64,000 nucleotides of DNA from Impatiens glandulifera (taxonomy: Eukaryota > Streptophyta > Magnoliopsida > Ericales > Balsaminaceae), in assembly GCF_907164915.1 (NCBI RefSeq), contig NC_061868.1:31586439-31650438 (forward strand). Reading direction: 5' to 3'. Shown piece by piece: positions 35,817 to 46,258 of this stretch (positions are counted from its first letter, which is position 1; each line of letters opens with the position of its first letter). Under the pieces are notes generated by a model. It did no database searches and had not been told where the DNA came from. It saw nothing but the letters and a program-made list of their open reading frames with translations. The translations under genes and the position numbers were made by a program.

Positions 35817-38440
35817 ATGGGTCGCGATTCTGCACTATTCAAACACATTTTCCAGGTCGACTTTGAAGAAATCTGGGCAAACGGTTCGGCTTAGGCTAAG
35901 CAAGTCCTATCTTGGATCTCCGAGTCCGGCCTCGAATATTTTCTGGGCGGTCCATTTATCTTATACCAGGAAGAGGTTAACGAGTTCTTCCGAACCGCAT
36001 CTCTCACCGGAAGAACAATAACCGCAATCGTCGGCGGTCAACAGTTCGAATTAACAGAAGAATCGGACGCTGAAATCCTACGATTACCATCGGAAGGAAG
36101 CAACATCGCGGCGGATCTAGATAAAGAGACCTTCGAGACGGCTTTCCAAGTTCTCTTGCAACCACGGCTCCTTTCGAAGTCTCCGGGAAGAAAACATCAC
36201 TACGCCCGGAATACAGACCGCTATGTGACATCTTCACCAAATCGGTTCAAGCGAGAGGGGGAAATTATGACAGTCTCATCAAGGAAAAGATTGAGATGCT
36301 AGCCGGTTTACTCAACGGCATTCATATAAACTGGGCTAGGGTTATTTTCAACAACCTAAAGGAAATGGTGAAACCGAATTCACCCCGGTCATGGGAATAT
36401 GCCATCCCGCTGGGAAAGATTATGCTCCACCACAACATCAACACCGGTCCAGGTGTTATCCTTCCTTCAAGAAAAATCATAAGATCTTGACAATTCTTGG
36501 AAAGGAAGAGCAAAAAGAAGGCCTCCGGTTCTACGGGTGGCCGACGACAGAAAGTAAGCGCTAAGAAAGTAGTTCCGGTCAAAGAGAAATCCGGAAGCAA
36601 GAAAAACAAACAACCGATCGACTCTGCTGATCTACGGTCCGAAACGCCAAATGAGGAAGATTCGGCCTCCAGCTCTGAACGAACAAACTCATACAATACC
36701 GAAGAAGATCTGTCCGGTAAAGGGGAAGACCGGATAAGCGAGGATCAATCGGTCAGTCTTAACAATGCTGATACCGGTGCAGACGGCCCTGGGGAAGAAA
36801 ATGTTTCTGCTAACGACAACATCCAGGAGATGGTCGTAAACATTGTGAGCAGAATCATGGAAGAAATCAACCAGCATGGTCGCGAGGCGTCCGAAGCATT
36901 CTGTCAGTGGTTCCAGCACCAGAATAAAATATTCTACAAACAAATGCTAGCGGGTCTAACCGCTGGACAGAAATTCGAAAAGCTGATGGAGATAGAGGAG
37001 GAAGTCATCAACCTGACAAAAGCTCAGGATCCCGACGAAGCCTTGGACCGACACGCATTAATAGAACCGCGTGCTCGGTTACAAAAGTTAGCCGAACACA
37101 TTCAATGCCTCAGAGAAAAGCACACTCCGGAAACACCGAATTCCCAATTACAACTCTTGGTGTTGGAGTTGTTTACGGTCCAGGAAAGGGAGCTGACCGA
37201 TGAAGTGGCACGGCTTGAAGTGGTGTCCGAACATAATGATACAACAAACACACCGCCCCCTGAGAATGTTGACAGTCAGAATCCGGGAGATGCAGAGTTA
37301 TCCTCTTCTCCAGCGGACCAGACCATCCAAATGACCGACGAGAGAAAAGAGACACCTCTCACCGACACACGCGCATCTGATCAACCGGGGGATTCAGAAC
37401 CGGTCATTACGGAAGAGAAGGTCATATATCTCATCGAAGAATTTGCTAACAACATGGTTCGACCTTGGAAGAAGAAAGTTAAGAAAGCCGCGATCCAAGC
37501 GGTCAAGATAGCCGAGACAACAAAGGATGATCTTGGCAAGACGCTCGAGCGGATCACGTCGGTCGAAACCAACTACGGTCAAGCCGATGTACTGTACAGC
37601 GCTCATCGTAAGCGGACTATAGCCTTGGAGGATATGACTCCTAAGTTGGTGGATGACATCGAGTCGGTCAGCCAAAGGGTAGCAGAGATAGAACAGTCTC
37701 AAGAAAAGACCGATGAGGACCTGAAGCGGTCAAGTGCCCAAGCCGGTTCAACACTTGACAAGGTCATAAGACTTGAAGAGAAGAATGCAAGTCTTGAGGA
37801 CAGAAACACCAAGCTTGAGGCCGACCTCAAGGCGGTCACCGAGCAGGTGACTAAGTTAATAAAGGCCAAACTTGCCGCGGATAAGGCAATTGAGGAGGCG
37901 AATGCCCTCGCGGCCCGGCAACTTCAAGAGGCGCTGGACGAGGAGACACGTAAAAAGAAGGAGGCAGCATGGTCTGATGCGAACATAGCCAAAGTAAGGG
38001 CCAAAAATCCGGAACTCGTAAAAATCATAGCGGCCACACAAGCAGAAGATGCTAAGCGGCTACGAGCTCAGAAACAACAGTACGAGGAATATGCCAAGAT
38101 TCACAGAAAGTCCCAGGCGGTTGTCTCCTCTTCGGCTCCGGCCACACGAAAAAGGAAAGCTCCCTCAAAGAAGGAGCAAGTCAACATACTGCTGCACAGA
38201 ATCACCGAGACAGTTGTTGATCCTCCTCTCAACCCGGCTACGCAAACCGAGGATGACTTCGAAGAAGATCTTCAACCACCACTTAGAAGACAGCGGGTTT
38301 TCGATGCGACTCCAATCAGTATGATCGGTCAACCTCAAACCGGAACGTCGGGCGGTCAAGGTCCCTCCTCCAGACCGGCTAAGGGACAACCCACAGATGC
38401 AATGATGGAACAATTCCTGCCGTCCAGAGCGAAGAAATAG
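35817..38440 (+). pseudogene. Cargo ORF C of element Y: paralogue of A/B fused to a long coiled-coil tail
   Basis: The start MGRDSALFKHIFQVDF matches ORFs A and B, and so do SGLEYFLGG, FFRTASLTG, ILRLPSEG and INWARVIFNNLKEMVK (about 36330). There are three breaks: TAG at 35892-35894, a frame change around 36160-36170, and TGA at 36488-36490. Beyond the TGA the same frame continues open from 36497 to 38440, 647 codons. This tail is basic (KKKASG, KKVVPVKEKSG), then acidic, then a long heptad-rich helix (about 37560-38100, for example RLEEKNASLEDRNTKLEADL), ending in a proline-rich basic segment (TRKRKAPSKKEQ). A role like the Sirevirus 'envelope-like' ORF was considered, but I see no membrane segment. 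Function unknown. Confidence 0.7.
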
Positions 38441-38799
38441 GGGATCTCTTTACTTTTATTTTCGGTTATTTATATATATATATATATATATATAGTCTTT
38501 TGCCTTAGTGTCTTCATCTTAATATATATAAAGTGATTTTTGAAATCGGCCTATATTTCAACTATTACTTGGTTTTGAATATTTTAAATAAAATAATCAA
38601 AAAGGGAGAAATTGATAAGATAATAAGATAGAATTTTTCAAAATTCTTCTCAAAATTTTCCAAAATTTTTCGAAAAATTCTCCCAAGCTAGTTTCCAAAA
38701 ATCCGGCCAAATAAACTTCTTCAAAAACGAAACCGGCCTACATTTGCAATCTTACAGGATTTTGAATATTTTAAATAAAATAATCAAAAAGGGAGAAAT
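38441..38799 (+). other. 3' untranslated region with TA microsatellite and two polypurine tracts
   Basis: A (TA)n run lies at about 38470-38494. The block TTTGAATATTTTAAATAAAA + TAATCAAAAAGGGAGAAATTG occurs twice (about 38572-38613 and 38761-38801). The second copy abuts the 3' LTR and is the functional polypurine tract for plus-strand priming; the first is an upstream duplicate. Confidence 0.85.
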
Positions 38800-40056
38800 T
38801 GTTATATAAAATTAGATCGGTTAAATAAAACTTAACAAAAACAAAACTCGTGTGCAGGAACAAGCAAAGGACCAAACCGGTCAAAGTACTAAACCGGTTA
38901 AGAAACTCAACTGATCAAGCATCTAAATCGACCAGAAATATGACCGCACAAGAAATTCAAGATCGGTCAAAAATGAAAGCCGGAAACAATAGACAGTCGG
39001 TCATTTGGAAGCTAAGGAATAACTGGAAGTCATCCGGTTAATACACATAACCGACCAGCATAAAAAGACACTTCGGGTATCTTTTAAGAATGATACCAAA
39101 GGAACAGACTGAACACTGCTATATTCATACAAGTCTGAGGATTGTCTGTAGGCTGCAGAAGATAGTCCTACAAGATCTTTCAACTTTAGGATAAATCAGA
39201 AAGGCAATCTTCCAAGTACAGACAACTGTCTAACTGACAGTTACCACATTGAGTAAAAGACAAACCTAGCCGGTTTGTCCTACACACTGGAAGACTAGAC
39301 CAAAGATTACACTGCTAGGCCTGAAAAGTTGACCGCCAGGTCTGAATCACTGAACCTCTGCTCAGCCAATCAGGTTCAAGGAAATGAAATGTGACCGTTG
39401 GCACATTTCACCTATAAAAGAAGCAGCTGAAGAGGAGTAAAGGCGGCCACAATCTTACCAGCTCTATGATTAAAAGTTCTGAGAGTCCTCTATAATATAA
39501 GTCACAAATTGTGTTTCATCTCTCTAAGATTAAGAGTTCAAGTGTGTATTTGAAGTTAGATTACTACTTCGGTTAAAATTGTACGAGTGTTATCGAGCAG
39601 GAAATAAGTCTCGATCGGATTGTATTATCGAGCAGGAAATAAGTCTCGATCGGATTGTGTGTATTCCTTAGTGAATATCCTTCTCGCGGTTTCGAGAGGA
39701 AGGGGTGACGTAGGAGTTTTATCTCCGAACATCCATAAAAACCCGTCTTGTTACTTGCTTTCTGCTTACTTTACTTTATAACCGATCTGCACTAATCTAC
39801 TAATACCGTCCTAACCAACTCAACCTTACCCAAACCGAATCATCAAACTCCAAAAACTGACACAGCAATTTCAAACCTGTCTTACTCAAAAACCGGTCCT
39901 GCCTATCTTATGAGTGTGCTGCTTCAAGAGTTTGTGACAGTTTGTGTAGTATTGAAACCCCGGTGTTAATCTCTAACCGGATTAATCACCACCCTTTGAG
40001 TGAAGCGCGCTAACCGGACAGACCCCAGTCCGTCAACCTCGACCTAGATCCTAACA
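38800..40056 (+). repeat. 3' LTR of element Y (1257 bp)
   Basis: Starts TGTTATATAAAATTAG and ends GATCCTAACA, followed by the AAATG duplication. The fifth base pair of the TG...CA end differs from the 5' LTR (TGTTAGAT versus TGTTATAT). Confidence 0.95.
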
Positions 40057-42403
40057 AAATGAGATAAGAAAAAGACGACACGATCACGACACGATTATGA
40101 GTTTATACGATTGTAACACTCATTTTATATATAATATAATAATTATTCTTAAATTCTTTTGTATTTTTTATAAAAAATTATTATTAGATATCACTCTTAC
40201 TAATAATTCTATAATAATTGTTAATGTCAAAGGATCCATGAAGATCATCAAGTGTATGTCTTCTCTTAAAAATTTTTATATTCATCGCATTTAGTTTGGC
40301 ATTGATTATGACTTATATCGTCATTAAAAATGTCCAACCAACAAATGTGATGATACTATTGCACCGAATTTTTACGACACATAATATTTTTAGAAGAACT
40401 AAGATCATGCCACAATATTTGACATAAAAAGAGATTTGAAGGTCTCGTCAATTTAAAACTCTCTAGAGCCTATCCGTCCAATATAACGGGTATGTAACGT
40501 TTAGTACAAAATTTAACTAACTATGAAATATTGTGTTTTAAATTAATATTTTTTTCATTTTATTTGTTACAGTTTATATTATACGAAGGTGAAATTGGGA
40601 ACACCACCCGTAGAATTTAATGTCCAGGTTAGAGTTGGACGATGAGTTGGATCAACCGTAAATGACACGATCTAACACAATATTAGTACATAAAGACACA
40701 ATACGATTTTATCTCACTCAGGTCGTGAGTTGCACACAATACAAGCACACGAGACAACACAATCACAACATGATTATGAGTTTATACGGTCGTAACACTC
40801 ATTTTATAAATAATATAACATCTTATTTATGAGAATTACTCTTATATTCTTTTCTTTTTAATTTTATAAAATTCTTATTAGATATCACTCTTAAAGGTGC
40901 CATGAATATCATAAGAGTATGTCTTCTCTTAAAATTTTAATATTCATGACATTTAGTTGGACATTGATTATGACATATATCGTCATGAAAAATGTCCAAC
41001 CAACAAATGTGATGATACCATTGCATCGGATCTTTACGACACATAATGTTTTTTTAGAAGAACTTAGATCACGCTACAATATTTTACATAAAAAGAGACT
41101 TGAAGGTCTTGTCAATTTCAAACTCTCCAAGGCCTATCCGTCCAATATAACAGGTATATAACTTTTAGTACAAAATTAACTAACTATGAAATATTGTATT
41201 TTAAATTAATATTTTGTTCATTTAATTTATTATAGTTTATATTATACGAAGTTAAAATTGGGCACACCACCTGTAGAATTTAATGTTCATATTAGAGTTA
41301 GACAATGAGTTGGATCAACACGAAATGACACAATCCAAAACGATATTAGTACGGAACGACACAATATGATTTTATCTCACTTGGATCGTGAGTTGGACAC
41401 GACACAAGCACGAGACAACACAATCATGACACGATTATGTGTTTATACGATCGTAACATTCATTTTATAAATTATATAACATCTTATTTATAAGAATTAC
41501 TCTTATACTTTTTTATTATATAATACTTATTAGATATCACTCTTAAAGGTGCCATGAAGATCATCAAGTGTATGCCTTCTATTAAAATTTTGATATTCAT
41601 CACAATAAGATGAATATTGATTATGACTTATATCGTCATAATAAATGTCCAACCAAGAAATGTGAAGATATTATTACACTGAATCTTTACGACACATAAT
41701 GTTTCTTTAGAAGATCACACAACATTATTTTACATAAAAAGAGATTTGAAGATCTCGTCAATTTAAAACTCCCTGGAGCCTATCCGCCCAATATAACAGG
41801 TATATAACTTGTTAAACAAAATTTAACTAACTTTGAAATATTGTGTTTTAAAATTATATTTTTTTATTTTATTTATGAATAGTTTATATTATACAAAGGT
41901 GAAATTGAGTATAATTTCTGTAGAATTTAATATTCAGATTAGAATTGAGCAATTTGTTGGAGTAACACAAACCAACGCGATTCAACACGATATTAGTACA
42001 CAACGACACGATACGATATTTTCTCACTTGGGTAGTGAATTGTAAATGAGACAAGTACAAGACGACACGATCACGACACGATTATGAGTTTATACGATTG
42101 TAACATTCATTTTATAAATAATATAATAATTATTCTTATATTCTTTTGTATTTTTTATAAAAAATTCTTATTAGATATCACTCTTACTAATAAGTCTATA
42201 ATAATTGTTAATGTCAAAGGATCCATGAAGATCATCAAGTGTATTTCTTCTCTTAAAATTTTTATATTTATCGCATTTAGTTTGGCATTGATTATGACTT
42301 TTATCGTCATTAAAAATGTCCAACCAACAAATGTGATGATACTATTGCACCGGATTTTTACGACACATAATGTTTCTTTATAAGAACTTAGATCACGCGA
42401 CAA
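40057..42403 (+). repeat. Protease-derived tandem array, block 3 (about 3.5 monomers)
   Basis: Resumes exactly where block 2 stopped. Anchors lie near 40434, 41097 and 41740, and a fourth monomer stops at 42403 within exon 1. Exon 1 is open at 40919-41161 (80 residues, MSSLKILIFMTFSWTLIMTY to PSNITGI). The last monomer (42084-42383) retains the full ATGAAGATCATCAAG start and signal-like segment. Confidence 0.95.
40919..41161 (+). pseudogene. Aspartic protease exon-1 fragment, second well-preserved copy
   Basis: 80 codons without a stop: hydrophobic LKILIFMTFSWTLIMTYI, then PTNVMIPLHRIF, LEELRSRYNILHKKRLEG and KLSKAYPSNITG. It ends at the intron donor GTATATAAC. Exon 2 follows near 41237 (LYYTKLKLGTPPVEFNV-like, with a one-base difference). 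It lacks the catalytic DTGS and everything downstream. It was probably copied as part of the satellite rather than kept by selection. Confidence 0.7.
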
Positions 42404-42758
42404 TATCTGTTAGACTGACACGTCTAACTACGTATCTATTAGACTGCACGTCTAACTACATATTTGTTAGACTGACACGTCTAACTACATATCTGTGAAA
42501 CTAGCACGTGTAACTACATATCTGTTAGACTAACACGTCTAACTGATAACACGTCTAATTAGCCTGCTTAGACCACGTTCAAGTTAGCCAAATTTGATGC
42601 ACCTGCATAGAAAAAATTAGACGACTTATCTTCGTTCATATCTAAACATCATCAAAACTCAATTGATTAATATTTAGTATTTTTTGTTAATTAACTCTTT
42701 ACTAATTTTTTCCAAAAAAATTCTTCTAAATTAATTAACTCTTAATTTTTCCCAAAAA
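42404..42758 (-). repeat. Truncated 3' LTR of element X
   Basis: Matches the outer 300-odd bases of 46259-48080 (AGCCTGCTTAGACCACG, GATGCACCTGCATAGAAA, ACATCATCAAAACTCAATTG). It begins with about five 29-bp palindromic units. It ends next to the polypurine complement ATTTCCCCATTTTTGATG. Confidence 0.8.
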
Positions 42759-42870
42759 TTTCCCCATTTTTGATGATTTAAGCTAATTAATCAAAATCAA
42801 TTGTGTTCATTTAATCTCAAAAAATTTCCCTTTTTGATGATGTTATAACTATGCAATCTTAAATAAAATA

Positions 42871-42875
42871 GTGTA
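42871..42875. repeat. Target-site duplication GTGTA of the nested Sirevirus derivative
   Basis: GTGTA at 42871-42875 recurs at 44749-44753, immediately outside the TGTTAG...TAACA ends. Confidence 0.85.
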
Positions 42876-44660
42876 TGTTAGGATCTAGATCGCGGCTGGC
42901 GGATCGGGGTCTGGCCGGTTAGCGCGTCTCACTCAAAGGGTGGTGATTAATCCGGTTAAAGATTAACACCGGAGTTTCAATACTACACAAACTGTCACAA
43001 ACCCTTGAACCAGGTTCAAGCGCGGAAGAGGTTTGTTTCAGGTTGAAGCAGCACACTCACAAGATAGGCAGAACCGGTTTTGAATAAGATAGGTTTGGAG
43101 TTTGCTGGGTCGGTTTTGCAACTCAGTAAGTCGGTTTAGATGGTGTTGAATCGGTTAGAGCGGTATGAATAGGTTAGTACAGATCGGTTAGAATGTAGAA
43201 CCGGCGGAAAGTAAATAACAAGACAGGTTTTTATGGATGTTCGGAGATAAAACTCCTACGTCACCCCTTCCTCTTGAAACCGCGAGAAGGATATTCACTA
43301 AGGAATACTCACACAATCCGATCGAGACTTATTTCATGCTCGATAACACAATCCGATCGAGACTTATTTCCTGCTCGATAACACCCGTACAATTTTAATC
43401 GAAGTTGTAATCTAACTTCAAATACACACTTGAGCTCTTAATCTTAGAGAGATGAAACACAATTTGTGACATAGGTTGTAGAAAACTCTCAGAACTTGTA
43501 ACCACTGCATTCATTCCTCTTCAACACCTTCTTTTATAGGTGAAATGTGCCAACGGTCACATTTCATTTCCTTGAATCTGATTGGTTGAGCAGAGGTTCA
43601 GTGATTCAGATCTGGAGGTCAAATCTTCAGACATGACGGTCAAACCGGCTAGGTTTGTCCTTTACTCAATATGGCAACTGTCGGTTGGACAGTTACCTGC
43701 ACTTGGAAGGTTGCACCTCTGACTTATCCCAGAGTGGAAATATCTCTTTAGGCAATCTTCTGCAGCCTGCAGAGTATCATCAGACTTGTATGGATATGGC
43801 AATGTCACAGTCTGATCATTTAATGTTATCTTCTGTAGATACCCAAAGTATCTGTTTGCACCGATTTGTAAGCTGTACTTAGTTTGATATTCTTGACTTC
43901 TTTCTCTAAGTAGTATTCTCATCGGTTTTCCGGTTGGATACTATATTTCGGTTTAGGATGTCTACCGGTTGTTCATGGCTTCAGGTTAACCGGATAACTT
44001 CCGATTTCGGATACATACTTTGCTTCTTCTTCTAATCGGTTTGATTACTTGACCGGTTGGATTCTTGACCGGTCAGATTCTTGACCGTTCCTCATAACTT
44101 CAGGTTTGTTTATTTGCTTTCTTCTTGCCGGTTTGATATTCAACCTGATAACTTCAGGTTTGTTCATTTGCTTCTTCTGGCCGGTTTGATATTCTGACCT
44201 AATAACTTCAGGTTTGTTTATTTGCTTCTTCTGGCTGTTTGATATTCTGACCTGATAGATTTCTTGACCGTTCTTTCGGTTTAAAACTCAACCGGTCCTG
44301 AACTTGAACCTGTCCGGATTTTTGCACATAGGTTGAACCTGTCCGAATTTTTGCACACAGGTTGAACCTGTCCGGATTTTGAACTTCTTGACCGAACGCT
44401 TTGACCGAGCTTCTTGACCGAACTCCGGTTGACTGAGCCGGTATACATTGTCGAGCCGATCTTACCTATAGGTAAATTTCAGATTTTGCTCAGCTTCCCT
44501 GAAATAGCAAAACTTTAAATATTATTTGCAGTCGGTGAGATTTGATCCTTGGTCACCTGTGTGACAGGCATGGGTGTTTACCACTACGCTACAGCACCTT
44601 CTTGATATATTTAAACCAATTAATATACTTGATATGACTTAACGGTTTATTTTTCTAACA
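42876..44660 (-). repeat. LTR of the nested Sirevirus derivative (about 1785 bp)
   Basis: The minus strand shares with the element Y LTR the ACCGTTGGCACATTTCACC-TATAAAAG promoter block (near 43530-43565), the duplicated ATCGAG...CTCGAT palindrome (43318-43388), the GGGGTGACGTAGGAG block (43253-43267) and the terminal GATCCTAACA-like end. Its first 700 bases are unlike Y: they are rich in repeated CCGGTC, AACTTCAGG and TTGACCG words (43920-44450). Confidence 0.85.
44529..44602 (-). repeat. tRNA-like (SINE-head-like) sequence inside the LTR
   Basis: The minus strand contains an A-box-like TAGCGTAGTGG (44591-44581) and a B-box-like GGATCAAATCTC (44548-44537) at tRNA spacing. A short stem CCTG/CAGG lies between them. 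It could be a tRNA-derived SINE head or a captured tRNA relic. The acceptor stem does not pair well, so it is not a functional tRNA gene. Confidence 0.5.
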
Positions 44661-44885
44661 ATTTCTCCCTTTTTGATTATTTAGAATAAATATTCAAAAC
44701 TTGTAATCGTTGGCCAGTTTAAAATTGACTTACTTAATTTTTCTAACAGTGTAAACACCCATCAAATATGATTGAAATCAAAATAGGGACTTGTTTGAGT
44801 CATTGCTATCAAATCTTAAACAGAATTTATATCTGACAGGCTTCAACAGACTAATCTGATATTTGACAGCTTCTCTAGACCTTGT

Positions 44886-46208
44886 TCAAGAATTTATAAT
44901 GTAGGTTAAACGTTGGTTTTCAGAAGAGAGGATTTGAATCTTTTCTTTGAGCATTTCATTCTCAGATGAAAGCTCATCCATGTTTTCAAAAACTTTTGAC
45001 TCGAAGGTTTGAGAAAAAGGCGGTTCATCATTTTCAAATTCTGAACTTTTTTTTTTGAGATTTTCACAGTTTTTATACTCCGAGACTATATCATTTAGTA
45101 CAGCCACTACTTCATCTCGTGAAAAATCCTCTGGAGAGAGATCCAATACCTCAGATTCCTCAGATTATTCCTCTTCTCTTTCCATGAAGCAAGCAACCTC
45201 TTCATCATCACTATCGCTGGATGATGAGTAATCTGAGTCGCTTTGCATCCATTTGGCCTTGCTGTCGGCCGCAATGAGGGCCTTCAACTTGCCTTCATTG
45301 TCTTTCTTCTTCTCATCACGTTTCGGTTTTTTGCACTCCGACTTGTAATGACCTAGAATACCACAGTTCAAACACGTAACATTATCTTTTGATTTAGCTT
45401 TATCATCATTGGTGTTATTTGAAGAGCTTGAGTTAGGAATGCTCTTCTTCATGTATTTCTCGAATTTCTTCACGAGAGGAGCCATTGCGTCGCTGCTGAG
45501 CTACTTGGCAGACGCCTTTTCTTCATTGGCAACAAATGACTCCTCGGAAGACACCAAAGCCTTGGTAATGATAGCAGATGTGGGGTGCTCCTCTTCATTC
45601 CTCGAGTTCAACTCAAACTCATAGGCCTTCAAATCGACAAACAAGTCGAAGAACTCCATCTTATTAAGGTCTTTGGACTCCCTCATCGTCATAGTCTTGA
45701 TGTCCCACTCCCTAGTTAAAGCTCGCAGGACCTTTATATCAATCTCTCTGTTGCTGTAGGTCTTGCCAAGGATGGATAGGGTGGTGACAATATAACTGAA
45801 TCTTGCATCAAACTCAGTCATCGTCTCTTCTGGACGCAACTTGAAGTTGTCAAACTATTGGGTGGCAACCGTGATCTTGTTCTCTTTAGTTTGCACGTTG
45901 CCTTCACAGAGTTGAGTGAGTCTGTCCTAAATTTCTTTGGTAGACTCGCAAGAAATGATGTAGTTTAACATGCTGTCGTCAAGGGATCTGTACAAGATGT
46001 CCATGGCCAAGTTGTCGAGGTTGTTCTTCCTCTGATCTTCAATTGTCCATTCAGATTTTTCTTTGTCGATCTTGATGGGTCCTTTAGTGACAACACTCCA
46101 CATGTCATCGTGCAAGGAAGCAAGATGGGCACAAACTCTTTTCTTCTACACCATGTAGTTTTCTTTCGAAAATATAGGAATCTTGGAGGAACTGGCATCT
46201 TTCGACAT
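44886..46208 (-). pseudogene. Gag of element X, five in-frame stops
   Basis: One minus-strand frame of 441 codons from the ATG at 46208 (MSKDASSSKIPIF) to the stop at 44886, with five internal stops but no frameshift. It resembles the gag of element Y: TIEDQRKNNLDNLA versus TAEDRRKNNLDNHA, and REWDIKTMTMRES versus SAWDIKTMVMRES. The capsid-like region is followed by a CCHC zinc knuckle CLNCGILGHYKSEC (about 45383-45342) and an acidic Ser/Asp-rich segment. The C-terminal frame (45146-44886) is a predicted coiled coil (SSENEMLKEKIQILSSENQR). Gag would package RNA into particles and could use pol supplied by a related Sirevirus; that is inference. Confidence 0.9.
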
Positions 46209-46245
46209 GATTTAGGTTCTTGTTGCTTGAGAATAGAAAACAAAG

Positions 46246-46257
46246 CTCTGATACCAA
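46246..46257 (-). promoter_or_regulatory. Primer-binding site of element X
   Basis: The minus strand reads TGGTATCAGAGC, next to the LTR edge at 46259, identical to the other PBS sites here. Confidence 0.9.
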
Positions 46258-46258
46258 T

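Larger units (their letters stand above)
26430..40056 (+). mobile_element. Element Y: complete 13.6-kb Sirevirus-type Ty1/copia retrotransposon
   Basis: Both LTRs, PBS, gag, pol, a 5.2-kb cargo region and a duplicated polypurine tract are present between 5-bp AAATG duplications. The RT and protease motifs, the long gag with an extra C-terminal region, the large size, the extra ORFs after pol and the repeated polypurine tract fit the Sirevirus (SIRE/Maximus) lineage. All core genes carry stops or frameshifts, so it is not autonomous now. It inserted after the trimer repeat had formed. The LTRs look only a few percent different by eye, apart from three indels, so the insertion is fairly young. 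Confidence 0.93.
42876..44748 (-). mobile_element. Sirevirus deletion derivative (3' LTR plus a polypurine region), 1873 bp
   Basis: On the minus strand it starts with about 25 bases resembling an LTR head (TGTTAGAAAAATTAAG), then a TTTGAATATTTATTC...AATCAAAAAGGGAGAAAT polypurine region like that of element Y, then a full LTR (44660-42876) starting TGTTAGAAAAATAAACC. Intact GTGTA duplications flank the whole. All of gag, pol and nearly all of the 5' LTR are missing, so it either inserted in this form or lost its interior without disturbing its ends. Confidence 0.75.

Noticed and set aside
44529..44602. Functional tRNA gene
   Set aside because: The acceptor stem does not pair and the internal boxes are imperfect; it is at most a relic or SINE head.
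42876..44660. Simple solo LTR
   Set aside because: A polypurine tract and a second short LTR head lie between the LTR and the right target duplication, so it is not a plain LTR-LTR recombination product.
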